Under the pieces are notes generated by a model. That model saw only the letters and a program-made list of their open reading frames with translations, made no database searches and was not told the DNA's origin. This document shows, piece by piece, positions 31,642 through 41,633 of a stretch of DNA of 64,000 nt; position 1 is the stretch's first letter; every line of letters begins with the position of its first letter. Source of the DNA: CAVUCH01 sp963739995. GTDB lineage: Bacteria > Acidobacteriota > Vicinamibacteria > Vicinamibacterales > JAENWD01. Location of the stretch: NCBI GenBank assembly GCA_963739995.1, contig CAVUCH010000009.1, positions 28,248 to 92,247 of the forward strand, read 5' to 3'. The position numbers were made by a program, and so were the translations under genes.

Positions 31642-32784
31642 ATGCACCTCGAACTGACCCCGGCGCAGGAGGCCTTCCGCGCGGAGGTCGAAGCCTTCGC
31701 ACGTGAACGCGTTGCGCCGAAGGCGGCCGAGATCGACGAGTCGAATGCCTTTCCCGTGTCACTGGTCTGGGAGGCGGCTTCGCGGGGGCTGCTCGGGATC
31801 ACCATCCCGCGCGAGCATGGTGGTCTGGGGCACGATCACGTGGCGTACGCGGTGGCGATCGAGGCCATCGCACGGGCCAGTGCGACCGTGGCGGTCATTC
31901 TGAGCGTGAGCAACTCGCTCGTCGGAGAAGTACTCCTGCGCTTCGGCACCGACGCGCAGCGTGGGCGGTGGCTGCGCCCGCTCGCCACCGGCGACGCGCT
32001 CGGCGTGTTCGCGCTCTCCGAAGCGAACGCCGGGACCGACGCCGCGAACCAGGAGACGATTGCCACCCCCGACGGAGTTGGCTGGCGGCTCTCGGGTCGC
32101 AAGGTCTGGGTGGCCAATGCCGAAGGCGCGAGCCTCGGGGTCGTCTTTGCCGCCACGCAGCCGGGAGCGCGGGGCCGGGGCATCACGGCGTTCCTGCTGC
32201 CGTTCGATCGCGGCGGCATCCGGCGCGAGCCGGGCCCGGATTCGCTCGGCGTGCGCGGGCTGGGGTGTATGGATCTGGTGCTCGAGGGCGTGCGGGTCGA
32301 GCGTGGCGACGTCGTGGGCGACGTCGACGCCGGGTTTGCGGTGGCGCGCGCGGCGCTCGAGGCCGGGCGGGTCGCGATCGCCGCGCAGTCGCTCGGCGTT
32401 GGGCATTCCGCGCTCGACGAGGCGCTGGCACACGCGAAGGCGCGCCGGACGTTCGGGCGGCCGATTGCGAAGTATCAGGCGGTCCAGTGGTTCCTGGCCG
32501 ACATGGCCACCGACCTCGAGGCCGCCCGGATGCTGACGCTCAAGGCCGCCGCTGCCATGGACACCGGCGCGGGGTTCGGCGCCGAAGCGGCGATGGCAAA
32601 GCTGGCGGCGTCAGAGGCGGCGCATCGTGCGGCCGACAAGGCGATGCAGGTGCTCGCATCCGCGGGTTACAGGCGTGGTTCGACGGTCGAGCGCCTCTTC
32701 CGCGACATTCGTGCGAGCGAGATCTACCAGGGCACGTCGGAAGTGCAGCGCATGATTATCGCCGCTGCGGTCCTCGGGGACTAG
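31642..32784 (+). CDS. Acyl-CoA dehydrogenase with Gln in place of the usual catalytic Glu
   Basis: A 380-aa flavoprotein of the acyl-CoA dehydrogenase family, desaturating acyl-CoA thioesters with FAD. Family stretches are VAPKAAEIDESNAFP, GLLGITIPREHGGLG, the FAD/substrate loop ALSEANAGTDAA, WVANAEGA, GVRGLGCMDLVLEGVRV, RRTFGRPIAKYQAVQW and the C-terminal IYQGTSEVQRMII. In short- and medium-chain enzymes the base is the Glu of Y-E-G; here residue 363 is Gln. A base supplied from another helix, as in isovaleryl- or long-chain enzymes, is possible, or a changed reaction. ATG 31642 fits the family start. A second, more canonical acyl-CoA dehydrogenase is 300 bp away on the other strand. Confidence 0.88.
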   Translation: MHLELTPAQEAFRAEVEAFARERVAPKAAEIDESNAFPVSLVWEAASRGLLGITIPREHGGLGHDHVAYAVAIEAIARASATVAVILSVSNSLVGEVLLRFGTDAQRGRWLRPLATGDALGVFALSEANAGTDAANQETIATPDGVGWRLSGRKVWVANAEGASLGVVFAATQPGARGRGITAFLLPFDRGGIRREPGPDSLGVRGLGCMDLVLEGVRVERGDVVGDVDAGFAVARAALEAGRVAIAAQSLGVGHSALDEALAHAKARRTFGRPIAKYQAVQWFLADMATDLEAARMLTLKAAAAMDTGAGFGAEAAMAKLAASEAAHRAADKAMQVLASAGYRRGSTVERLFRDIRASEIYQGTSEVQRMIIAAAVLGD

Positions 32785-32812
32785 TGGCCCCCGCCAATAT
32801 TGCAGAGGCGCG

Positions 32813-33025
32813 TCAAGGCGCCACGTCGTAGCCCAACCCCTCGATCTCCTGCCGGATGATTGTCGGCGTGACCCGCTCCGGGTCAAATGTGACGCCCACC
32901 ATGTTGGCCGTGTGATCGGCGGACACGGATTCCACGCCGTCCACCCTCGACAACATCTTGGTCACTGCCGTCTCGCAGCCACTGCACGTCATCCCGGTGA
33001 CCGTCAGCTGCAGCATTTCCGTCAT
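32813..33025 (-). CDS. Heavy-metal-associated (CopZ-like) protein
   Basis: A 70-aa ferredoxin-like metal chaperone. The metal-binding loop is GMTCSGC (residues 11-17) after the first strand (LQLTVT); the GVESVSADHTANMVGVTFDP and EIEGLGYDV segments complete the beta-alpha-beta-beta-alpha-beta fold of HMA domains. This is the Atx1/CopZ class that carries Cu(I). No P-type copper ATPase is visible nearby, so it may serve a partner elsewhere. The gene ends 28 bp from the convergent dehydrogenase and starts 52 bp after the other one, so it is probably the second gene of that minus-strand transcript. Confidence 0.9.
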   Translation of the reverse strand: MTEMLQLTVTGMTCSGCETAVTKMLSRVDGVESVSADHTANMVGVTFDPERVTPTIIRQEIEGLGYDVAP

Positions 33026-33077
33026 GTGAAATCGTCTCCCCCTGGAGGAGTGTAGCAGCAGGGCGGGAGGGACGCGC

Positions 33078-34247
33078 CTAACCGATGATCTGCTTCGCGA
33101 TCGTCTGGAGCTGCAGGTTCGACGTGCCCTCGTAGATCTGTCCGATCTTCGCGTCGCGGTACAGTTTCTCGACGGGGTAGTCCTTCACGAACCCGTAGCC
33201 GCCGTACAAGTTCACGGCGAGCGATGATACGCGCTCCGCGACTTCGGACGAGAACAGCTTGCACATGGCGGCCTCGGTCAGGAACGGCAGCCCGGCGTCG
33301 CGAAGCCTCGCGGCGTTGTAGACGAGCAGACGCGCGGCGGCGAGCTCCGTGGCCGCGCGCGCGATCTGGTGCTGCACCGCCTGGAAGTCGCTGATTGCCT
33401 TCCCGAACTGCCGGCGCTCCTGCGTGTAGCGGAGGGCGTGATCGAGCGCGCCCTGCGCGAGGCCGATCATCTGGGCGCCTATCCCGATGCGCCCCTCGTT
33501 GAGCGTCTCGATGGCCACTTTGTAGCCCTTGCCCACCTCGCCGAGCACGTTCTCCGCGGGTACGCGGCAATCTTCGAGGATCAGTTCGCACGTGCTGCTC
33601 GCGCGAATGCCGAGCTTGTCTTCCTTCTTCCCGACCGTGAACCCGGCGAACCCCCGTTCCACCAGCAGCGCCGTGATGCCCTTGTACCCGGCCGCGGGAT
33701 CGAGGGTGGCGAACACGATGAACACGTCGGCCTCATTGCCGTTCGTGATCCATAGCTTCCGGCCGTTCAGGACGAATCCGTCGGCGTCCGCGGTTGCGCG
33801 CGTGGCGAGCGCGAACGCATCGCTGCCGGACCCTGCCTCCGACAGGGCATACGCCCCAACCACACGCACCGCGAGCTGAGGCAGGTAGCGGCGCTTCACG
33901 TCTTCGCTGCCCCAGCGCGACAACGCATTCACCACCAGCGTGTTCTGGACGTCGACGAGAACCCCCACCGAGGGATCGACCTGCGAGAGCGCTTCGACCG
34001 CGAGCACCGCGTGAAAGAACGTTCCCCCCGAGCCGCCGTAGCTCTCGGGGATCTCGACGCCCATCACGCCCAGGTCGAACAGCTTGTCCACCAGCGTGCG
34101 CGGGAACGTCGCCTGCTCGTCCATCTCGCGGACGAACGGAGCGATCTCGCCTCGGGCGAACTCGAGCACGCTCTCGCGGAACAGCAGTTCGTCTTCCTCG
34201 AGGGTGGTGAGAGCCCGGCTGGCCGGGGCGGTCGCTTGATTGGTCAC
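33078..34247 (-). CDS. Acyl-CoA dehydrogenase (short/branched-chain type)
   Basis: A 389-aa acyl-CoA dehydrogenase. Expected segments are all present: LFRESVLEFARGEIAPFVREMDEQATFP, GVMGVEIPESYGGSGG, YALSEAGSGSDAFAL, LNGRKLWITNG, KLGIRASSTCELILEDCRVP, RRQFGKAISDFQAVQHQ and the C-terminal IYEGTSNLQLQTIAKQI. The catalytic Glu (Y-E-G, residue 373) is intact and the end sequence resembles 2-methylbutyryl-CoA (short/branched-chain) dehydrogenases, suggesting branched-chain amino acid or fatty acid breakdown. The start is uncertain: GTG 34247 is used; a TTG at 34319 would add 24 residues of poor family similarity. No electron-transfer flavoprotein genes are nearby. Confidence 0.9.
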   Translation of the reverse strand: MTNQATAPASRALTTLEEDELLFRESVLEFARGEIAPFVREMDEQATFPRTLVDKLFDLGVMGVEIPESYGGSGGTFFHAVLAVEALSQVDPSVGVLVDVQNTLVVNALSRWGSEDVKRRYLPQLAVRVVGAYALSEAGSGSDAFALATRATADADGFVLNGRKLWITNGNEADVFIVFATLDPAAGYKGITALLVERGFAGFTVGKKEDKLGIRASSTCELILEDCRVPAENVLGEVGKGYKVAIETLNEGRIGIGAQMIGLAQGALDHALRYTQERRQFGKAISDFQAVQHQIARAATELAAARLLVYNAARLRDAGLPFLTEAAMCKLFSSEVAERVSSLAVNLYGGYGFVKDYPVEKLYRDAKIGQIYEGTSNLQLQTIAKQIIG

Positions 34248-34394
34248 GGGAGCCTCGACTGGGTTGCGGGGCGCGTCGCTGAGGTCGTGAAGAGGCCGCC
34301 CGCGCGGAACCTTCGTCAAAATCAGCGAATGTTATCATCAACGCCTGGGGACCGTCCGCGGACGCATGCGTGGCGGCGGCAGGTTAGGAAAATC

Positions 34395-36548
34395 ATGTTC
34401 AAGCGTCTCGCGCTCATCACCATGCTCGTTGTGTGGACCGCGTCGACGCTGTCGCCCGGCGGACGCGTGGCGGCCCAGCAGCAGGGCAGCGGAGCTCCGA
34501 CGGGCCCCAATCAGGGGGAAACTGCTTCACCCGAGCCCTCGGATCCGGGGCAGCCAGGCGCGCGCGCTGCTGGACAGGAACCACCGCCCGGCCAACCGGT
34601 ATTCCGAGCCGGGATCAACTTCGTCCGCGTGGACGTGATCGCGACAGACAACAAGGGCAACCCCATCCTGGATCTGAAGCCGGAAGACCTGGCGGTTACC
34701 GAGGATGGCAAGCCGCAGGCCATCGAGTCCTTCAAGCTGATCAAGGTCACGGAGCGGAAGGACACGACGCCGCCGCGCGAGATTCGCACGAGCTTCGATG
34801 AGGAGTCCGAAGCGCAGCGCGAAGACGTTCGCCTGTTCGCCATTTTCCTGGACGACTATCACGTGCGCCGGGGCGCGTCGATGTATGCGAGGCAGCCGAT
34901 CATGCGGTTCCTGAGCAACCAGCTGCAACCCACGGACATGGTGGCGCTGATGTATCCCCTGACTCCGTTGAGCGACGTGGTGATGTCGCGCAACCACGAG
35001 GCGTTGGCGCGCGCGGTGGAGAGGTTCGACGGCCGCAAGTTCGACTACACGCCGAGGAACCAGTTCGAGGAGAAGTACGCGAACTACCCGGCCAGCGTGG
35101 TCGAGCGGATGCGCAACGAGGTGTCGCTCTCGGCCTTGCGGTCGCTGGTCACACACATGGGCTCGCTTCGAGAGGGGCGCAAGGCGGTGATCCTCGTCAG
35201 CGAGGGCTATTCCAACTACCTGCCGCCGCAGCTGCGCGACCCAATCGCATCGATGCCCGGGTTCGGCAACCCGGCACGCCAGTCCCCGAGTGCCGGCGCC
35301 GGCGAGGATCGCGAGCGGTTCTTCAGCGGTGCGGAGATGATCGGCGACCTCCGGCAGGTGTACGACGTCGCCAACAGGAACAATACCGCGATCTATGCGC
35401 TCGATCCGCGTGGTCTCGCCCCCTTCGAATTCGACATCAACGAGGGCGTCGGTGACACCCGCGTGGACGCGGCGTCGCTGCGGATGACGCAGGACACGCT
35501 TCGCATCCTCGCGGATGAGACCGACGGCCGCGCCATCGTGAACCAGAACGATCTCGACAAGGGTCTGCGGCAGATCGTCAGCGACTCGAGCGTGTATTAC
35601 CTGATCGGCTACAACTCCTCGCAGGCGCCGCAGGACGGCAAGTTCCACGAGATCAAGGTGAAGGTGAAGCGGTCCGGGGTGCAGGTGCGTCACCGGAAAG
35701 GCTATTGGGCGCTGACGGCCGAGGAGTCGGCCCGTGCCCTCGCTCCCGCGGCGCCGGAGCCGCCGAAGGAGTTCGAAACGGCGCTCGCATCAATCACCCC
35801 ACGACCGGCAGCACAGGCGTCGTCGGTTCGCACCTGGATCGGCACCGCGCGCGGGGAGAACGGCAAGACGCGCGTGACGTTCGTCTGGGAGCCCGCGCCA
35901 CCGCCGCCGGGTGTGCGCCGCGAGGAAGCCGCCCGCGTGAGCGTCACCGCGATGGCGCCGGACGGCTCCGCGTACTTCCGCGGCCGTGTGCCGGATGTGA
36001 CGGTCGCGTCGGCGGCACCACAGGCTGCGGCGGCGTCGGGCGGAGGAGTGCCGGCGCGAGGACCGGCGCAGGTGGTCTTCGAGGCGCCGCCGGGCCCGAT
36101 GCAGCTGCGTTACTCGGTTGAGAACGCGAACGCAGGTGTCATCGACACCGATGTTCGCGAGATTGCGGTGCCAGATCTCACGGCGCCTCAAGTGCAGCTG
36201 AGCACGCCGCACGTGCTGCGCGCACGCACCGTGAAGGAGTTCCGCGAGATCAGTGCGAACGCGCACGCGATACCGAGCGCGGCGCGCGAGTTCCGGCGCA
36301 CCGACCGGCTCGTGATCCGCTTCGATGCGTACGCACCGGCAGGGGCGCCAGAGGTCAGCGCCAAGCTGCTGAACCGCGCCGGGCAGGCGATGCTCGACGT
36401 CCCGGTGAGCACACAGTCGACAGGATCCACGCACCAGATCGACTTGCCGCTGGCCAGCATGGCGCCTGCCGAGTATCTGGTCGAGATCAACGCGAAGGGT
36501 GAGGCGGGCGACGCCAAGCAGTTGATCGCGTTTCGTCTGGTGAGCTGA
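34395..36548 (+). CDS. VWFA-related protein of acidobacterial type
   Basis: A 717-aa secreted protein. A signal peptide (LALITMLVVWTASTLSPGGRVAA) is followed by a Gly/Pro/Gln-rich linker, then a domain that begins INFVRVDVIATDNKGNPILDLKPEDLAVTEDG and continues as a von Willebrand A-like fold (DVRLFAIFLDDYHVRRG, DMVALMYPLTPLSDVV, GRKAVILVSEGYS, IYALDPRGL). A late YYLIGYNSSQAPQDGKFHEIKVKVKR segment is the classic end of the VWFA-related acidobacterial domain. The C-terminal 250 residues look like beta-sandwich domains. The MIDAS motif is altered (D-D-Y in place of D-x-S-x-S). Function unknown; protein interaction outside the cell is inferred. AGGA precedes ATG 34395. Confidence 0.88.
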   Translation: MFKRLALITMLVVWTASTLSPGGRVAAQQQGSGAPTGPNQGETASPEPSDPGQPGARAAGQEPPPGQPVFRAGINFVRVDVIATDNKGNPILDLKPEDLAVTEDGKPQAIESFKLIKVTERKDTTPPREIRTSFDEESEAQREDVRLFAIFLDDYHVRRGASMYARQPIMRFLSNQLQPTDMVALMYPLTPLSDVVMSRNHEALARAVERFDGRKFDYTPRNQFEEKYANYPASVVERMRNEVSLSALRSLVTHMGSLREGRKAVILVSEGYSNYLPPQLRDPIASMPGFGNPARQSPSAGAGEDRERFFSGAEMIGDLRQVYDVANRNNTAIYALDPRGLAPFEFDINEGVGDTRVDAASLRMTQDTLRILADETDGRAIVNQNDLDKGLRQIVSDSSVYYLIGYNSSQAPQDGKFHEIKVKVKRSGVQVRHRKGYWALTAEESARALAPAAPEPPKEFETALASITPRPAAQASSVRTWIGTARGENGKTRVTFVWEPAPPPPGVRREEAARVSVTAMAPDGSAYFRGRVPDVTVASAAPQAAAASGGGVPARGPAQVVFEAPPGPMQLRYSVENANAGVIDTDVREIAVPDLTAPQVQLSTPHVLRARTVKEFREISANAHAIPSAAREFRRTDRLVIRFDAYAPAGAPEVSAKLLNRAGQAMLDVPVSTQSTGSTHQIDLPLASMAPAEYLVEINAKGEAGDAKQLIAFRLVS

Positions 36549-36550
36549 CA

Positions 36551-36633
36551 ATGAGATCGGGAGGTATTTTCAGTTTCTGCACAGCAGATTGACTGCTGAG
36601 CGTGCAGAAATTGAAAATACCTCCCGATCTCAT
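36551..36633. repeat. 83-nt near-perfect hairpin with 32-nt arms
   Basis: Left arm 36551-36582 starts ATGAGATCGGGAGGTATTTT; right arm 36602-36633 is its reverse complement with one mismatch (36573), which would be a G-U pair in a plus-strand RNA. The 19-nt loop contains a small stem of its own, AGCAG-ATTGA-CTGCT (36583-36597). It begins two bases after the VWFA stop codon and ends 21 bases before the aldo/keto reductase start. Confidence 0.8.
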
Positions 36634-36654
36634 TCCGGCTGGAGCCTGGAGCCG

Positions 36655-37648
36655 ATGAACTCATTGGAACACCGCACGCTTGGCAGCAGCCTCTCGGTAT
36701 CAGCCCTCAGCCTCGGCTGCATGGGGATGTCGGAGTTCTACGGCGCCACCGACGAGCAGGAGTCGATCGCGACGATCCATCGCGCGCTCGATCTCGGGGT
36801 CACCATGCTCGACACCGCGGACGTGTACGGCCCGCACACCAACGAGGTGCTCGTGGGCCGTGCGCTCGCGGGCCGCCGCGAAGGTGTGATCGTCGCGACG
36901 AAGTTCGGGATCGTCCGGTCGGCCGACCCGGCCTACCGGGGCGTCAGCGGCCGGCCCGAGTACGTGCGCGCGAGCTGCGAGGCGTCGCTGCGCCGGCTGG
37001 CGATCGATGCGATCGACCTCTATTACCAGCATCGCGTCGATCCCAACACCCCGATCGAAGATACGGTCGGCGCGATGGCCGACCTCGTGCGCGAAGGGAA
37101 AGTGCGGTACATCGGCCTGTCCGAGGCGGGCGTCGAAACGTTGCGCCGCGCGTCGCGTGTCCACCCGATCGCCGCGCTTCAAAGTGAGTACTCGCTCTGG
37201 ACGCGCGAGCCGGAAGACGGCGTGCTCGCCACATGCCGCGAGCTGGGCATCGGCCTGGTGGCTTACAGCCCGCTCGGCCGCGGCTTTCTGACCGGCCGCA
37301 TCCGCAGCGAGAACGATCTCGAGCCGGGTGATTTCAGGCTCAACACGCCGCGCTTTCAGGGCGAGCACCTGCAGAAGAATCTGGGTACTCGCCGAAGGTG
37401 TCGCGGCGATTGCGCGGGAGAAGGGCTGCACCCCTGCACAGCTCGCGCTTGCATGGGTCCTCGCCCAGGGACGCGACATCGTCCCTATCGTCGGCACAAA
37501 GCGGCGTACCTACCTTGAAGAGAACCTCGGTGCGCTGAACGTGCACCTCGACCGGTCGGCCCTCGCGCGGCTGAATGAAGTCGCGCCGCGTGGCGCTGGA
37601 TCCGGTGATCGGTACTCGGCCGCGGCCATGACGTTCATAGACCGGTAA
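36655..37648 (+). pseudogene. Aldo/keto reductase, frameshifted near residue 243
   Basis: An aldo/keto reductase of the YghZ/AKR11-like group (about 330 aa when joined). The first frame has the start MNSLEHRTLGSSLSVSAL, GCMGMSEFYG, DTADVYGPHTNE (catalytic Asp and Tyr), VIVATKFG (Lys), DLYYQHRVDPNTPIED and SPLGRGFLTG, and is coherent to HLQKNL. The rest (VLAEGVAAIAREKGCTPAQLALAWVL, DIVPIVGTKRRTYLEENLGAL) follows in the +1 frame. The shift is at CTGGGTACTC (37381-37390): one extra G. Both halves look undamaged, so either a very young mutation or a sequence error. The start ATG 36655 follows the 83-nt hairpin. Confidence 0.85.
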
Positions 37649-37770
37649 TCGCCGGACGCGGCGCGGCGCAGCTCAGGCCTGTCGCCCACACGTCACAGGG
37701 CGGCGCGCCTGCGTCCCGCCCGGCGGCGAAGTGACCGCCGGCTCACTCACCCTCACCCAGAGGAGCATCC

Positions 37771-38538
37771 ATGCGCAGCGTACTCGTCCTGATTGTCCTC
37801 GCCCTCGCCGGTCCAGCCGCCGCCCAGACGCCCGTCGCGCCCATGGATTGCCCCGAGGTCACGCGCGCCATGCAGGACCTGATGCGCAACGACGCCCGGC
37901 TTCGCGACTGGCCGCAGCTCGAACGCTATCGCATGGCCAATGCCGATCTGCTGCGCACGGGCCCCAAGGTCGAGGTCGTGTTTCTCGGCGACTCCATTAC
38001 GGACAGCTGGAGCAACGAGCGGTTCGGCGGGTTCTTCCCCGGCAAGGGGTACGTCAATCGCGGGATCAGCGGCCAGACGACGCCGCAGATGCTGGTGCGG
38101 ATGAAGCCCGACGTCCTGGCCTTCTCGCCGAAGGTGATCGTGCTGCTCGCTGGCACGAACGACATCGCCGGCAACACGGGACCCCAGACCGACGAAGACA
38201 TTCAGCGCAACATCACCGCGATCGCGGAGCTCGCAACGGCGAACGGCGCACGGATGGTGCTCGCGAGCGTCCTGCCGGTGAGCGCGTACCACGTCTCTCC
38301 CGGCGCTCCGCCACAGACCGTCCGGCGTCCGCCTGCCCGGATCAACACGCTCAACACGTGGCTGAAGGCCTACGCTGCCGCGCACAAGCATGTGTATCTG
38401 GATTACTTCTCCGCCGTAGCTGATGAGAAGGGCCTGCTGCGCGCGGAGTTGAGCGAAGACGACCTGCACCCCAACGAACGGGGCTATGCGATCATGGCGC
38501 CGCTGGCCGACGCCGCCATCGCGCAGGCGAGACGCTGA
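37771..38538 (+). CDS. Secreted SGNH/GDSL hydrolase
   Basis: A 255-aa secreted esterase-like enzyme. A signal peptide (VLVLIVLALAGPAAA) precedes the SGNH fold. Block I is FLGDSITDSW with nucleophile Ser75, block II Gly is in GISGQTTPQM, block III is LLAGTNDIAGN with the Asn, and block V is DDLHPNERGY with the catalytic Asp and His. The closest resemblance is to GDSL lipases/acetylhydrolases that release acetyl groups from sugars or platelet-activating-factor-like lipids. GAGGAG lies eight bases before ATG 37771. It is single, between the aldo/keto reductase and the channel gene. Natural substrate unknown. Confidence 0.9.
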   Translation: MRSVLVLIVLALAGPAAAQTPVAPMDCPEVTRAMQDLMRNDARLRDWPQLERYRMANADLLRTGPKVEVVFLGDSITDSWSNERFGGFFPGKGYVNRGISGQTTPQMLVRMKPDVLAFSPKVIVLLAGTNDIAGNTGPQTDEDIQRNITAIAELATANGARMVLASVLPVSAYHVSPGAPPQTVRRPPARINTLNTWLKAYAAAHKHVYLDYFSAVADEKGLLRAELSEDDLHPNERGYAIMAPLADAAIAQARR

Positions 38539-38647
38539 AGCGGTGCACCCGGCGCCGCCCGCTCGGAGCCCACCTGCTGAGACGGAACCTGGTTCAGCGC
38601 CCTAGATGGGCCTGATGTAGTCTCTTGGCTCCAGAGGAGGAGTGCTG

Positions 38648-39485
38648 ATGCTTCGAGGGTACTGCCCGGGAGGTCGCTGCCGAATTCCTCGGCACGTTCG
38701 TGCTGATCGTGTTCGGCATCGGTGTCGTCGCACAGTTCGTGCTGGGCGGCGGGGCCAACGGTCAGTATTTGTCGGTGAATCTGGGTTGGGGTCTTGCGGT
38801 GACGATGGGCATCTACGTGTCGGCCGGCATCTCGGGTGCACACCTGAACCCGGCGGTGACGCTCGCGCTCGCGCTTCGGCGCGGGTTCAGCTGGAGCAAG
38901 GTGGGTCCCTATATCGGGGCGCAGTTCGCGGGCGCGTTCCTGGCGTCGGCCCTCGTGTTCGTCACGTACCGCGAGGCGCTCGACCGTTTCGACGGCGGCG
39001 TTCGACAGATCGGCGGCACCCTCGGCACCGCGGGCATCTGGGCAACCTACCCGCAGCCGTTCCTCTCGACGTTTCCCGGCGGCCTCATCGATCAGATCGT
39101 TGGCACGGCCCTGCTGGTCGGCGTGCTCTTCGCCCTGTCCGACGCCCGGAACTTCGCGCCGCCGCAACGGCTCACGCCGGTGCTCGTCGGCCTGGTGGTC
39201 ACGCTCATCGGCGCCACGTTCGGCTACAACGCCGGCTACGCGATCAATCCGGCCCGCGACCTGGCGCCGCGCCTCTTCACGGCCTTGGCGGGCTGGGGGA
39301 GCGGCGTTTTCACGGCCGGAAACGGCTGGTGGTGGGTGCCGGTCGTCGGACCGTCCATCGGAGGTGTCCTTGGCGGATACGTGTACGATCTGCTGATCAC
39401 GAACCATCATCCACCCGAAGCACCGGTCACTCCGCCCCCTGGCCGCACCTCCGCGGGCACCGACCAGCAGGTGGCTGTGTCATGA
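38648..39485 (+). CDS. Aquaglyceroporin / glycerol facilitator-like channel (MIP family), start frameshifted
   Basis: A six-helix MIP channel, about 279 aa when joined. Both NPA boxes are intact: HLNPAVTLAL after the second helix and AINPARDLAPR near the end. Asp right after the second NPAR favours the glycerol-conducting GlpF type over strict aquaporins. The frame of the body has no ATG, GTG or TTG upstream of GTG 38700, which would cut into the first helix (AAEFLGTFVLIVFG). The natural start ATG 38648, preceded by AGAGGAGG, is in another frame. One extra G in CGAGGGTACT (about 38654-38663) explains this: the repaired start reads M-L-R-G-T-A-R-E-V-A-A-E-F. Confidence 0.82.
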
Positions 39486-39512
39486 GCGGCTTCGTTCTCG
39501 TTCGCGCTTCGT

Positions 39513-40396
<884 letters not shown>

Positions 40397-40400
<4 letters not shown>

Positions 40401-41440
40401 GGGTCCCTGGTCACGACGCCGGCCGGCTGCTGCTGCGTCACGCAGTGGCACGCGCCCCCTCCCGTCATGAGGTGTCGTGCCATCACCCCACGCACCTCGC
40501 GGCCCGGGAACAGGGGCCGCAGGATTTCGAGCGCGCAGGCGTCATTCGTGTCGCCATACACCGGCACGATCACGCCTGCGTTCACCACGTAGAAGTTGGC
40601 GTACGTGAGAGGCAGTCGCTGGCCGCCGAACTCCGCGCGCCTGCGAGGCAGCGGCAGCTCCACGATGTGGAACGGCTGTTCCTCACCATCGCTGAAGCCG
40701 CGCAGCCGCTCCAGGTTCAGCGCGGTCGGGTCGTAGTTCGCGTCGGCGCGGTCTTCGCACGTCACCGTGACGATCGTCCGTGCATCGGTGAAGCGCGTGA
40801 TCGTGTCGATGTGGCCGTCGGTGTGATCGCCTTCGAGGCCCGTATCCAGCCAGAGCACGCGCGGCGTGCCCAGGTACGCGGCGAGGGCGGCCTCGATCTC
40901 CGCCTCCGACATACTGGGATTTCGCCTCGGGGAGAGCAGGCACTGCCTCGTCGTCAGGACGCAGCCCGCACCGTTTACCTCGATGGAGCCGCCTTCCATC
41001 ACCACGCCCGTGTCGATGGCGGTGGTGCCGAGGATCCGCGCAACCTGCCGTGGCACGTCGTTGTCGGTCGCGGCGTCGTACTTGCCGCCCCAGCCGTTGA
41101 ACTCCCAGTTCACCAATCGCAGACGCCCTTCGCGCGCGACGAAGATCGGACCGCTGTCCCGCAGCCAGACGTCGTCATAGGCGACGCGATGAAGCCGGAC
41201 GTTGGTGCCCGAAAGACGGGCGGCGGCGTCCGCTTCGGCGGCGGCGTCGCGGACTAGCAGCTCCACAGGCTCAAACGATGCGACTGCCCGCACCAGCTCC
41301 GCGAATTCACGGCGGACAGGCTCGAGCTCACCGACCCAGAGCTCGTCGTCGCAGGGCCACGCCATCCAGGTGGCCACGTGCGGCGTCCATTCCGCGGGCA
41401 TGGCAAACCCGTGCTGGCTGGTAAGCAGCGTGCGAGACAT
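40397..41440 (-). CDS. aguA: Agmatine deiminase
   Basis: A 347-aa guanidino-group-modifying enzyme (PPAD/amidinotransferase superfamily) converting agmatine to N-carbamoylputrescine. Conserved parts are MPAEWTPHVATWMAWP, DDVWLRDSGPIFV, NWEFNGWGGKY, MEGGSIEVNGAG, DGHIDTITRF and the C-terminal GGGACHCVTQQQP. The catalytic Cys is residue 333 in the H-C-V-T context. Length and motif order are normal. It heads a two-gene operon with aguB. No arginine decarboxylase gene, the usual source of agmatine, is in the window. ATG 41440 is 193 bp from the divergent RodZ-like gene. Confidence 0.95.
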
Positions 41441-41633
41441 GGATTTGAACGTATCATGAGCGGCTGGCCCGCGGTTTCGACCCGGGTGGGCCGAGTGTCT
41501 GCAGCGCCACGTGTGTTGCCGGCGTCCGCCCGTTCGGCCGGCGATTGATTTACTGTGGATTGACTCGGCGCAAACGCTTCAGCTTGTAAGGACGTCGCGC
41601 TCACGCGCATGATGCCCCGGAAGGAGATGCTCA

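Noticed and set aside
36589..36654. Upstream extension of the aldo/keto reductase into the 83-nt hairpin
   Set aside because: The extra residues are encoded by the palindrome itself and have no counterpart in the family; ATG 36655 fits the family start.
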